From contig NZ_JAFKEC010000060.1 in assembly GCF_017848315.1 (NCBI RefSeq), forward strand, positions 1 through 36,052: a stretch of 36,052 nt of DNA. Reading direction: 5' to 3'. The notes beneath the pieces were generated by a model. It did not search any database. It saw only the letters and a list, made by a program, of their open reading frames with translations, and had not been told where the DNA came from. The stretch comes from Pseudomonas palmensis. Its GTDB lineage: Bacteria > Pseudomonadota > Gammaproteobacteria > Pseudomonadales > Pseudomonadaceae. Shown one piece after another: positions 1 through 7,295 of the stretch (positions within the stretch are counted from its first letter, which is position 1; each line of letters starts with the position of its first letter). The position numbers were made by a program, and so were the translations under genes.

Positions 1-80
1 CCCCCACCCCGTTAACCTTCGCCCATCGCTTTTTGTGTCTGCTGTTTCGTGTCATGGCAGCTGTGCGTGGGGCGCATTCG

Positions 81-180
81 TGCGCGCCGGGTTCCTTGAT
101 TCCCGGTCTACCAACCTGCGTACAGCGCCACCCTTCGTCTGGTAGCGATAGGTGTCGGCTCCACCAATCAAGGGAGCTGC
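81..180 (+). promoter_or_regulatory. Leader upstream of the DUF6124-like gene, with a small hairpin
   Basis: The 100 bases before the DUF6124-like reading frame contain a short stem (CCGGG at 87-91 pairing with CCCGG at 102-106) and a purine-rich Shine-Dalgarno-like AGGGAG at 170-175. From memory, very similar leaders precede many DUF6124/DUF3077 genes in Pseudomonas, which would make this a conserved untranslated element rather than random spacer. No obvious -35/-10 pair was identified. The role is unknown. Confidence 0.3.
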
Positions 181-183
181 ACA

Positions 184-489
184 ATCACAAAAATCGTCCC
201 CGATCCCCCGCTTGTTAATCCCCGCAAAACCGCCTACACCGCCTTCGGCTGTTGCAACGGAAACCACCCTCCCCTGTTTTCCGTCTGCGAAGGCATCGAG
301 CTCGAAGATGCGTTGGTCCATCTGTCGCTACAGATCCAATGCGCCAAGGACACCACCGCACAAGCTTGCGAACGCGCCGACGCGCAGTTCAAGCACCTGC
401 TGGTGGCAGCGCAGCAGTCGCTGGAGATGAGCACCGTGTTGATCGACACGGTGCTGGACGGCATGGAGGCGCAAGCGGTAGACGCGTAA
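184..489 (+). CDS. DUF6124 (formerly DUF3077)-like small protein, no canonical start codon
   Basis: The frame ending at TAA 487-489 encodes about 101 residues. It begins ITKIVPDPP, continues with PPLFSVCEGIELEDALVHLS, and ends in an amphipathic helical stretch (LLVAAQQSLEMSTVLIDTVL). This layout resembles the Pseudomonas DUF6124/DUF3077 family, whose members are short, of unknown function, and often start M(T/I)K-PxPP followed by a central LFxVxxGxxxEDAL-like segment. In-frame TGA at 97-99 closes the frame upstream. Between it and residue K187 there is no ATG, GTG or TTG. A Shine-Dalgarno-like AGGGAG lies 8 bases before ATC at 184-186, exactly where family members have ATG. The gene is therefore either started at ATC, which would be very rare, or is a recently silenced copy. 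The next in-frame ATG (427) would leave only about 20 residues. Confidence 0.5.
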   Translation: MTKIVPDPPLVNPRKTAYTAFGCCNGNHPPLFSVCEGIELEDALVHLSLQIQCAKDTTAQACERADAQFKHLLVAAQQSLEMSTVLIDTVLDGMEAQAVDA

Positions 490-545
490 CGACGTGACAC
501 CCGGGCCGCAGACGCGGCTCACTGATAGGGGTGCCTATACGCCAA

Positions 546-590
546 GTAGGAGCCGGCTTTGCCGGCGAAGCGACGCGCGGGCAGCGCGCG
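546..590 (+). repeat. REP-type palindromic element, left copy
   Basis: A hairpin-forming element starts with GTAGGAGCCGGCTTTGCCGG and is followed by a second GC-rich hairpin near 574-588. The first 25 bases (546-570) are repeated exactly in inverted orientation at 761-785. This is the usual look of Pseudomonas REP sequences, which sit between genes and are mobilised by RAYT transposases. No RAYT gene is present in the window. Confidence 0.8.
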
Positions 591-743
591 ACCTAGAGAG
601 CGCCATCAGATTCAAGGCATGCCCCCCAAACCCAGATGCAATTACAAGACAGGTGACTGAGGATGTCTTCAGAAAGGCCACCAAAGGATCGCGGTGAGGT
701 TATCAGGTGCCAGTCAATGCTGTTGTGCCGGTCACAAGATCGA

Positions 744-785
744 GCGCCGCGAGCGCGGCGCTTCGCCGGCAAAGCCGGCTCCTAC
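744..785 (-). repeat. REP-type palindromic element, inverted right copy
   Basis: Positions 761-785 are the exact reverse complement of 546-570. They are preceded by a perfect GC hairpin (7-base arms at 744-750 and 755-761). Together with the left copy this forms an inverted REP pair, but the 190-base gap is larger than in a compact REPIN. I saw no gene in the spacer between the two copies (591-743). Confidence 0.8.
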
Positions 786-837
786 ATGGGCTGCCACGTG
801 CCAACGCCTGTGAGATTCGAGTTGCCAGCCACCACAA

Positions 838-1071
838 CTACACCACCAGAATCGCCTCATGCACATCAATCGTCGGAATCGGCATCACCCCGCGCCGCAT
901 GTCGAGCCACTGGCGCATCTTGCAGGCGTCGAAAATCTGGCCCTCGTCCATCATCGTCAGGATGAGCTTTTGAGACATGTGGTAACACCCACATTTCAGG
1001 CAACGCCGCCCTTCCCACCCGGCTGGGCAGTCGATGGCCTCGGCGTGGCCGGCGCAGATCAGACAGCTCAT
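838..1071 (-). CDS. Small cysteine-motif (zinc-ribbon-like) hypothetical protein, 77 aa
   Basis: Reading from ATG at 1071 the protein starts MSCLICAGHAEAIDC and continues with GRRCLKCGCYHMS. That gives two CxxC pairs (SCLIC and CLKC) plus extra Cys/His, which suggests a small zinc-binding fold. The C-terminal half (LTMMDEGQIFDACKMRQWLD) looks helical, with no membrane segment or signal peptide. The chosen ATG has a strong AGGGGG Shine-Dalgarno about five bases upstream. A longer in-frame version starting at 1164 lacks this and looks unlike protein. I do not recognise a named family, although similar short CxxC proteins of unknown function occur in Pseudomonas genomes. It stands alone, with the REP pair downstream of it and the binding-protein gene upstream. 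Confidence 0.6.
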   Translation of the reverse strand: MSCLICAGHAEAIDCPAGWEGRRCLKCGCYHMSQKLILTMMDEGQIFDACKMRQWLDMRRGVMPIPTIDVHEAILVV

Positions 1072-1156
1072 GCAACCCCCTGATTGTTTTTCTGGGCGGG
1101 AAGGAACGTGCTGGTTACACCACAAAAAACAGCGTTCGAAAAAGGCATGAAAATTC

Positions 1157-1170
1157 CGTGCCAAGGCACG
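1157..1170 (-). terminator. Possible terminator of the binding-protein gene
   Basis: CGTGCC and GGCACG form an inverted repeat with only two bases between them. On the minus strand it is followed closely by a short T run. It lies about 37 bases past the stop codon of the gene at 1207. The tiny loop means the real stem would be shorter, so this is a weak call. Confidence 0.3.
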
Positions 1171-1206
1171 TATCTCGACAGATGGCAGCTGTTTCGGGCA
1201 CCCGCC

Positions 1207-2181
1207 TCACTGGCCCCTGCGAAGGTCGTCGATCAGGGTCTTGTACCCGGCCACCTGCTGCTTGACGTAGGTGCGCAATTGATCACCGGTCAGGGCGAAC
1301 GGCAGCAGCCTGAAGCCGCTGCGAAGCTGGGCGAACTGTTCCGAGGCCAGTAGCTGGTCGAAGGTGTGCTTCCACCAGGCATAGTCCTCGTCGCTGACCC
1401 CGGGCCCCAGATAGAAACCCCTGACCACCGGGCAGACGATGTCGTAGCCCTGTTCCCTGGCGGTGGGTACGTCCTTGAGCTCACCGCCCAGGCGTTCTTC
1501 CGAGAGTACGGCCAGCAGGCGCATTTCTCCGCGCTGCAGGTGCGTGATGACCTCGAACGCATCGGTACTGCTGACTTCGATGTAACCGCCCAGCAACGCC
1601 GTGGCGCTTTCGCCGCCGCTTTCCAGGGCGATGTAGCGCAATTCGCCAATATCGATACCCGCGGCCTTGGCGAGCAACGCGGCCTGCACCCAGTCCTGCC
1701 CGCCGGCAGTGCCGCCGGAGCCGAACAGCACCTTGCGCGGCTGCTGCTTCAGCGCCTTGACCAGGTCGTCGAGGTTCTTGTACGGGGAGTCGCTTCTTAC
1801 CGCGATGGCGCCATAGCTTTTGCCCAGGGCGGCGACCCAGCGTACCGCGCCCTCGTCGAAGCGCCCGAACTTGCCCTGGGCAAGGTTGAGCAGCGACCCG
1901 CTGGACCACGCGATCAGGGTGCCCGGCTCTGCCGGCCGTTGCGCGATGATGGTGTTGTAGGTCACCGCCCCGACCCCACCGGGCATGTAGGTGATCTGCA
2001 TGGGCTGGTCGAACACCTTGTCCTGGGCCAGGGCTGTCTTTATCAACTGGCACATCAGGTCCCCACCGCCACCCGATGAACCGGGCACGATGCATTCGGG
2101 CGAAGACGGCGGCGCCGCCAGCAACGAAGTGGCGAACAGGGAGCAAGCAATCGAGCAGATACTGCGCAGGAAAAACGTCAT
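1207..2181 (-). CDS. Tripartite tricarboxylate transporter-type substrate-binding protein (Bug/TctC family)
   Basis: This is a 324-residue exported solute-binding protein. Residues 1-23 form a signal peptide with cleavage near SLLAA. The mature part shows typical Bug-family features: an early phosphate/carboxylate-loop-like segment (PGSSGGGGDLMCQLI), MPGGVGAVTYNTI, and a central FGSGGTAGGQD segment. Bug proteins bind small carboxylates or related solutes in the periplasm and normally feed a TctA/TctB membrane pair. No TctA/TctB is encoded here, so it may serve transporters elsewhere or act as a sensor input. It lies 170 bases downstream of the two enolase-superfamily genes on the same strand and could belong to the same regulon. 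The start ATG has only a weak ribosome-binding site. The ligand cannot be read from the sequence. Confidence 0.85.
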   Translation of the reverse strand: MTFFLRSICSIACSLFATSLLAAPPSSPECIVPGSSGGGGDLMCQLIKTALAQDKVFDQPMQITYMPGGVGAVTYNTIIAQRPAEPGTLIAWSSGSLLNLAQGKFGRFDEGAVRWVAALGKSYGAIAVRSDSPYKNLDDLVKALKQQPRKVLFGSGGTAGGQDWVQAALLAKAAGIDIGELRYIALESGGESATALLGGYIEVSSTDAFEVITHLQRGEMRLLAVLSEERLGGELKDVPTAREQGYDIVCPVVRGFYLGPGVSDEDYAWWKHTFDQLLASEQFAQLRSGFRLLPFALTGDQLRTYVKQQVAGYKTLIDDLRRGQ

Positions 2182-2201
2182 GGCGGTCGCCTGTTATTGT
2201 T

Positions 2202-2266
2202 TTTGGTATGACTTGGCAGTTGCGCACCGGGCGGGTTGTCGCCAGTGCACAACTGCACGTACCAAA
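2202..2266. promoter_or_regulatory. Long imperfect inverted repeat upstream of the binding-protein gene
   Basis: Outer arms TTTGGTA (2202-2208) and TACCAAA (2260-2266) surround inner arms at 2216-2227 and 2245-2256 (GCAGTTGCGCAC against GTGCACAACTGC, one mismatch). The whole structure spans 65 bases, about 20 bases before the start codon of the minus-strand binding-protein gene. Neither strand has a T run after it, so it is not a standard intrinsic terminator. It could be an operator or an mRNA structure. Confidence 0.45.
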
Positions 2267-2351
2267 TCTTAGGCTGTGTAGCTTTCTCCAACCTTGCAGC
2301 AAGGCAGCGTACGCTGCCCGCGCCATGACTGCAAAACCGGCACCACGGCAG

Positions 2352-3491
2352 TTACGCAGCGCCCGCCTGGCGGCCGACGCTCAGCTGCAACTGGGCAACG
2401 CGCCCGATCTGCTCCCAGTCGATCTGCAGGCCCAGGCCCGGTAGCTGCGACACCGTCACCTGCCCTTGCGCGTTGGTGCGGATCGGGTTGGCGGTGGCGA
2501 ACTCGAACAGCTCCACCTCGCACGCCTGTTCGAAGTAGCTGCACACCGGCTGCCCCAGCATCAGGTGCAGGTTGGCCGCCTGCGCCAGCGAATGCCCCCA
2601 GCTCTGCAGTTCGACCTTGAGCCCGCTGGCCGCAGCGTGGTGGATGATCTTCAGCGCGGGGGTGATGCCGCCGCAGGTCATCACATCCACCCGCACACGG
2701 CTCCAGCACTGCTGGCTGGCGGCAAACGCCACCAGCTGGCTGTCGGTGATGGCGTTGCCGGCGGCCAGCACCGGCACCTGCAGCCGCGTGCTCAAGTGTC
2801 GGTACCCGGCCAGGTCGTAGTCGTCCAGCGGCGCCTCGAACCAGGCGTAGCCCAGCTCGCCCAGCACCCGCCCGACCTTGAGCGCGGCGTCCAGGTCGTA
2901 GCGCTGTTCCACGTCCAGCATCAGCGCCAGGCCCTTGTCGCCGTGGGCCCGCTGAACCTGCTCGAGCAGTTGCAGGTCGCGCGCCGGGTCGCACCAGCAA
3001 TGGAACTTGATGGCCGCAAAGCCCGCCTCGACCAGTTGCTGCACGGCGTCCACATAGGCCTGCGGCGTGGCCAGCACCGGCGTGCTGGCGTAGGCGTCGA
3101 TGCGCTCGCGGTAGCCGCCCAGCAGCCTGAACAGGGGCAGGCCCGCCGCCTGCGCCGCGATGTCCCACAGCGCCACGTCGATCAGCGCCTGGGCCTGGGC
3201 CGAGCGCGCATAGGCCCTGGGCTTGAAGTGCATCCACAGCCCTTCGCGCTGCAGTGCCGAGCGCCCGAGCAGGTCGGGGATCATGTCGCGCAGCGTCTCG
3301 GCCAGTACCGCGTCGGGGTGGTGCGTGGTGTACGAATCGGTAGCCGCCACGCCGACGATGCCGTCGCAGGTGCTGATGCGGATGAAGGTGTGCGTGGTGC
3401 ACGGTGCCGGTTGCTCCGGGGTCCAGGTGGAGCCGCGCAGCGGCGGCGCGCACACGAACACCTCGACCCGGTCGATGATCTGGTTGTGCAT
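2352..3491 (-). CDS. Mandelate racemase/muconate lactonizing enzyme family protein (copy A, Asn-type metal site)
   Basis: This 379-residue enolase-superfamily enzyme has an N-terminal capping domain followed by a TIM barrel. The expected catalytic set can be placed: K162-x-H164 (IKFHCW), metal ligands D193 (LMLDVEQRYD) and E219 (WFEAPLDDYD), N246 (AAGN) where mandelate racemase has Glu, and a His-Asp pair D269/H300 (SWGH). An Asn as third ligand is known in the glucarate dehydratase group. Members abstract a proton next to a carboxylate and then dehydrate, racemise or cycloisomerise the substrate. ATG 3491 has a strong GGGAGG site that overlaps the stop region of the preceding gene, with 15 bases between the genes. 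It differs clearly from its neighbour, so the two probably act on different compounds or at successive steps. Confidence 0.85.
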   Translation of the reverse strand: MHNQIIDRVEVFVCAPPLRGSTWTPEQPAPCTTHTFIRISTCDGIVGVAATDSYTTHHPDAVLAETLRDMIPDLLGRSALQREGLWMHFKPRAYARSAQAQALIDVALWDIAAQAAGLPLFRLLGGYRERIDAYASTPVLATPQAYVDAVQQLVEAGFAAIKFHCWCDPARDLQLLEQVQRAHGDKGLALMLDVEQRYDLDAALKVGRVLGELGYAWFEAPLDDYDLAGYRHLSTRLQVPVLAAGNAITDSQLVAFAASQQCWSRVRVDVMTCGGITPALKIIHHAAASGLKVELQSWGHSLAQAANLHLMLGQPVCSYFEQACEVELFEFATANPIRTNAQGQVTVSQLPGLGLQIDWEQIGRVAQLQLSVGRQAGAA

Positions 3492-3506
3492 GGGGGCCTC
3501 CCGCCT

Positions 3507-4628
3507 CTAGGTGCGAACGCGATAACGCTCGATCATCGCCTCGTCCAGTATCACGCCAAGGCCTGGGCTGTCGGGCACGCGCACATGGCCGCCCTCCAGT
3601 GCCAGCAGGTTGCTCACCAGGCCACGGAACAACGGGCTGTCGCTTTGCGAGTATTCGATCAACTCGCCAAACTCGCTGGCCGCCAGAAAGTGCACGGTGG
3701 CTGCCAGCAGGATGCCGGTGCTGAAGCCGTGGGGCACCAGTTGCGCGCCGTGCAGTTGCGCCAGTTCATAGATGTGGCGCATCTCGCTGATGCCGCCGCA
3801 GCGGGTGATGTCGGGCTGGATGATCGCCGGGCGCGAAGCCTCCAGAAAGTGACGGAACTCGTGCCGCGTGGCCAGCCCCTCGCCGCCGGATACGCGCAGC
3901 CCGGAGCGCTCGGCCAGGTACGCCAGGCCGCGGGTGTCGTCCGAAGGCAAGGGTTCCTCGATCCAGTTGAGGTTGAACTGGCGCAGTGCATCGCATTGCA
4001 CCAGCGCGTGGGAGTAGTTGCGCCAGCGCCCCACCAGGTCGATCTGCAGTTGCACGTCGTCGCCGATCTCCTCGCGCACCAGTTGCAGCAATGCCTTGTC
4101 CCTGGGCAGGTCTTCGCCAAAACCTGCGCCGCCGAGCTTGATGCTGCGCAGGCCCTGGGCCAGCAGGCCGCGTACCCGCTCGCGGTTGCCGGCCTCGTCG
4201 GGCCGCGGGATGAAGGTGCCGTAGGCGGCGATGCGCTCACGGTACTTGCCGCCGAGCAGGGTGTGCACCGGCACGCCGTAGTGCTGGCCGGCGATGTCCC
4301 ACAGGGCGATGTCGAGCGCGCTGATGGCATGGATGGCCACGCCGCGCCGGCCCATGTATTCGCAGTGGCGGTACATCTTCTTCCACAGCCGGTCGATTTC
4401 CAGCGGGTTCTCGCCGACCAGGATGTCGCGCAGCCCCTGGCAGGTTTCATGGGATGCCGGGGTTTCGATCAGGGCCTTGACCACGGCCGGCGAGCTGTCG
4501 GTTTCACCGATGCCCAGCAGGCCGCTGTCGGTGTAGATGCGCACGATCAACGCATCCTCACCCCACTCGCAGGGCTGGTCGAGCGCAGGCACGCGCAACC
4601 AGATCGCTTCTACATCGACTATTTTCAT
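3507..4628 (-). CDS. Mandelate racemase/muconate lactonizing enzyme family protein (copy B)
   Basis: This 373-residue enolase-superfamily enzyme is distinct from its neighbour. Visible residues are metal ligands D197 (LQIDLVG), E224 (WIEEPL) and E250 (SGGEGL), with K164 (SIKLGG), D273 (QPDI) and H300 (VPHGFSTG). Position 166, often a second catalytic Lys in KxK enzymes, is Gly, so the base set is closer to acid-sugar dehydratase-like members using Lys or His. The start ATG overlaps the TGA of the upstream transporter gene (ATGA), so translation is probably coupled. The combination of BCCT transporter and two enolase-superfamily enzymes suggests uptake and conversion of one carboxylated, perhaps quaternary-amine, substrate. 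This is inference and the exact reaction is unknown. Confidence 0.85.
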   Translation of the reverse strand: MKIVDVEAIWLRVPALDQPCEWGEDALIVRIYTDSGLLGIGETDSSPAVVKALIETPASHETCQGLRDILVGENPLEIDRLWKKMYRHCEYMGRRGVAIHAISALDIALWDIAGQHYGVPVHTLLGGKYRERIAAYGTFIPRPDEAGNRERVRGLLAQGLRSIKLGGAGFGEDLPRDKALLQLVREEIGDDVQLQIDLVGRWRNYSHALVQCDALRQFNLNWIEEPLPSDDTRGLAYLAERSGLRVSGGEGLATRHEFRHFLEASRPAIIQPDITRCGGISEMRHIYELAQLHGAQLVPHGFSTGILLAATVHFLAASEFGELIEYSQSDSPLFRGLVSNLLALEGGHVRVPDSPGLGVILDEAMIERYRVRT

Positions 4629-6250
4629 TGCAGGTTTTCCAGAGTTTTCGGGGCGCCCTGGCAAGCTTGGCGAGGGGCCTGTTCGGCGTCGCACGCAGTG
4701 CCCTGGGCCAGGCGGGCGGACTGCGCTTCGATCAGGTGTGCGGGCATTGCCGCGTAGTCTTCGCGCAACCACTTCAGCAGCCCCCAGATCTTCACCATGA
4801 GGATGAAGATGAACGGGATGGCGGTGAGGATCACGGCAGTCTTGAGGGTGTTGAGCGAGGCATTGATGTACAGCATCGCCAGCGGCAGCACTGCCAGCAT
4901 CAGGCACCAGAACAGGCGCAGGCTCGGCGACGGGTCCTGGCCTTCACGCAGGTTGCGGGTGCTGGTGGCGGCCACGGTGTAGGCCACGGCGTCCAGGTGC
5001 GAGGCCAGGAACACCAGCATGAGCAGGAAGTACACCACCGACAGCAGTTTGCCGAACGGCAGGCTGGCGAGCAGCATCGACACCGCCGCTTCGCCGCCGG
5101 CACCGCTGAGCATGGCCGGGGCATTGACCACATCGGTGACGAACTGGTGAATGGCAAAGCTCTGCAGGCTGCCGAAGAAGAACCAGCAACCGCCGCAGCC
5201 GCCCAGGATCATCGCCAGTACCACCTCGCGAATCGTGCGGCCCTTGGAGACGCGGGTGACGAAAATTGCCACGCCCGGCGTGTAGGTGATCCAGTACAGC
5301 CAGTAGAACACGGTCCAGTCACGGGAGAAGCCGCCGTCCCCGGTAGGGTCGGTGAACAGGCTCATGTGGATGAAGTTCTGCAGGGTCAGGCCGATGGCGT
5401 TGGCGATGTTGCTGACGCTGAACTGGGTGGGCCCCAGCAGCAGCACGACCAGGGCGAACAGCATGGTCATGCCGCAGGCCAGCTTTGCCAGGCGCTGCAT
5501 GCCGGAGCTGATGCCGATGTAGGAGCTGAGCGAGAACACCAGTGTCACCAGGATCACCAGCGACGCCTTGAGCATGAAGCCGTCGGCAAGCCCGGTGAGG
5601 TCCGACAGCCCCTTGGCCACGGTGGAGGTGGTCAGGGTGGTGGTCAGCACCAGCCCGCCGAAGGTGGCGAACAGGAAGATCAGGTCGATGACCCGCCCGA
5701 CCGGGCCGTGGGCCTTGTAGCCGGTGATCGACTCGATGATGCCCGCCAGGCTCAAGCCTTTGTTCTTGCGCACATGGAAGTGATACGCCATCGCCAGCGA
5801 GGCGATGCCGTAGATGGCCCACGGGGTCACGCCCCAGTGGAAGAACGAGTAGGCGATGCTCATCTCCAGCGCCTGCTTGCTGGCGGCGGTGATGTTCAGG
5901 CCCGGGGTGAGGTAGTAGTAGGCCCATTCCATGAACGCCCAGTACATGGTCGCCGAGCCGAGGCCGGCGCAGATGAACATGAAGATCCAGCTGGTGTTCC
6001 TGTACTCGGGCTTGCCCTCGCCCAGGCGGATGTTGCCGTACTTGCTCATGCCCAGGCCGATCACCAGTACCACGCAGGCAAAGCCCAGTACCTGGACCAG
6101 CACGCCGAAGGTGGTGGTGGCACGGGTGAAGAGCTGATCGGCCAGTACCTTGGCCTGATCGGGGAACATCATCAAACCGATGACCGTCAGCGATATCACC
6201 ACGATGCTGGTGAAAATCAGCGTCAGGTCTTTCTGGGTGTTCTGCTGCAT
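4625..6250 (-). CDS. BCCT family transporter (betaine/carnitine/choline type)
   Basis: This is a 541-residue polytopic membrane protein with about twelve hydrophobic segments. Family marks include GMSKYGNIRLG after the second helix, the glycine-rich AGLGSATMYWAFMEW stretch of the substrate and ion site, and the aromatic-rich DWTVFYWLYWITYTP followed by RVSKGRTIREV, a hallmark of BCCT helix 8. These carriers move quaternary ammonium compounds such as betaines, carnitine or choline by sodium or proton symport or by exchange. The short hydrophilic tail lacks the long osmosensing extension of BetP-like members, favouring nutrient uptake over osmotic control. I chose ATG 6250 because GGGA lies at good spacing; a TTG four codons upstream is possible. 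It is the first gene of the minus-strand operon and is divergent from a LysR regulator. Confidence 0.9.
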   Translation of the reverse strand: MQQNTQKDLTLIFTSIVVISLTVIGLMMFPDQAKVLADQLFTRATTTFGVLVQVLGFACVVLVIGLGMSKYGNIRLGEGKPEYRNTSWIFMFICAGLGSATMYWAFMEWAYYYLTPGLNITAASKQALEMSIAYSFFHWGVTPWAIYGIASLAMAYHFHVRKNKGLSLAGIIESITGYKAHGPVGRVIDLIFLFATFGGLVLTTTLTTSTVAKGLSDLTGLADGFMLKASLVILVTLVFSLSSYIGISSGMQRLAKLACGMTMLFALVVLLLGPTQFSVSNIANAIGLTLQNFIHMSLFTDPTGDGGFSRDWTVFYWLYWITYTPGVAIFVTRVSKGRTIREVVLAMILGGCGGCWFFFGSLQSFAIHQFVTDVVNAPAMLSGAGGEAAVSMLLASLPFGKLLSVVYFLLMLVFLASHLDAVAYTVAATSTRNLREGQDPSPSLRLFWCLMLAVLPLAMLYINASLNTLKTAVILTAIPFIFILMVKIWGLLKWLREDYAAMPAHLIEAQSARLAQGTACDAEQAPRQACQGAPKTLENLQ

Positions 6251-6373
6251 AGTGAGTCCCAACTGTTGTAATTATTGGACAGACCCCCGTATTGGCAGGC
6301 TCGGCGGCTAATGTAAGCTGGTGCCCAGCGCCGAGAGAATCGCGATTTGGTAATGGACTAATAACGAAGTCTT

Positions 6374-7276
6374 ATGAATAAATTCGCCCTGACCCGCCTG
6401 CCGCACATGACCCTGCTGCTGGCCTTCAAGACCGTTGCCGAGCACGGCAGCTTCACCCGTGCCGCCACCGCGCTGCACCTGTCGCAGTCGGCCATCAGCC
6501 AGCAGGTGGTCAAGCTGGAGGAGGCATTGGGGGTGACGCTGTTCGTGCGTTCGACCCGTACCGTGGCCCTGACCAGGGCCGGCGCCGCGCTGCTGGACGA
6601 TATTCGCGCCCCCTTCGACCAGCTGGTGGCCGCCTTCGAGAAATGCGCGCGCAAGGCCGCACCGTCGGTGCTGCACATCGAGGCCGAGCCGGTGATGAGC
6701 GCGTTCTGGCTGACCCCGCGCCTGAAGCATTTCACCCAGCGCTTCCCCGCGCTGCGCATCCAGCAACTGCTGAGCACCCAGCGCGTCGAGTTTCCCGACG
6801 AGGTGGAGCTGGCGATCAAGTGGGGTACGGCCGACTGGCCGGGTTTCGAGACGCAGTTTCTGATGGGCCTGAACTACGTGCCGATCTGCTCGCCCGCATT
6901 GCTCGAAGGGCCCGACGCGCTGCGGGTGCCGGCCGACCTGGCGCGTCACCCGCTGCTGCATGACCGGCATCATCACGACTGGGAAGCCTGGCAGGCGCTG
7001 TACCCCACGCCAGGGCTGGAGGTGCGCAGCGGGCACGTGGTCACCGACTCCAATGTGCTCGCGCAGCTGGCGATCGAGGGGCATGGTGTCGCCCTGTGTG
7101 CGATCGAGCTGACCGAACGGGCGGTGCGCAGCGGCGAACTGGTGATGCCCTTCCCCGAGCTGGTGATGCCGCATCAGCTGGCGTATTACCTGCTGACCAA
7201 GCCGCACAAGCAGATCAGCGACATGGCCCGGCAGTTCATTGCGTGGCTGAAGGAAGAGGCAGGCAACGGGGCGTAG
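6374..7276 (+). CDS. LysR-type regulator (GcvA-like), likely controlling the divergent BCCT/enolase operon
   Basis: This is a 300-residue protein. Residues about 8-67 form the winged helix-turn-helix (LLLAFKTVAEHGSFTRAA, then LHLSQSAISQQVVKLEE), and residues about 95-295 form the periplasmic-binding-like effector domain. The GcvA-like character is seen in FPALRIQQLLSTQ, AIKWGTADWPGF and the late DSNVLAQLAIEGHGVALC. LysR regulators usually bind the region between themselves and a divergent target. Here the shared 123-base gap separates it from the BCCT gene, so that operon is the natural target. The gap contains AT-rich half-sites (TAATGGACTAATAA near 6351), but I cannot define the operator. 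The ribosome-binding site is weak. Confidence 0.85.
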   Translation: MNKFALTRLPHMTLLLAFKTVAEHGSFTRAATALHLSQSAISQQVVKLEEALGVTLFVRSTRTVALTRAGAALLDDIRAPFDQLVAAFEKCARKAAPSVLHIEAEPVMSAFWLTPRLKHFTQRFPALRIQQLLSTQRVEFPDEVELAIKWGTADWPGFETQFLMGLNYVPICSPALLEGPDALRVPADLARHPLLHDRHHHDWEAWQALYPTPGLEVRSGHVVTDSNVLAQLAIEGHGVALCAIELTERAVRSGELVMPFPELVMPHQLAYYLLTKPHKQISDMARQFIAWLKEEAGNGA

Positions 7277-7295
7277 TGCGTGACTGGGTGCCCGA

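Noticed and set aside
2466..4757. 763-residue plus-strand open frame opposite the two enolase-superfamily genes
   Set aside because: Same shadow effect; the minus-strand proteins have full catalytic motifs while this frame has none.
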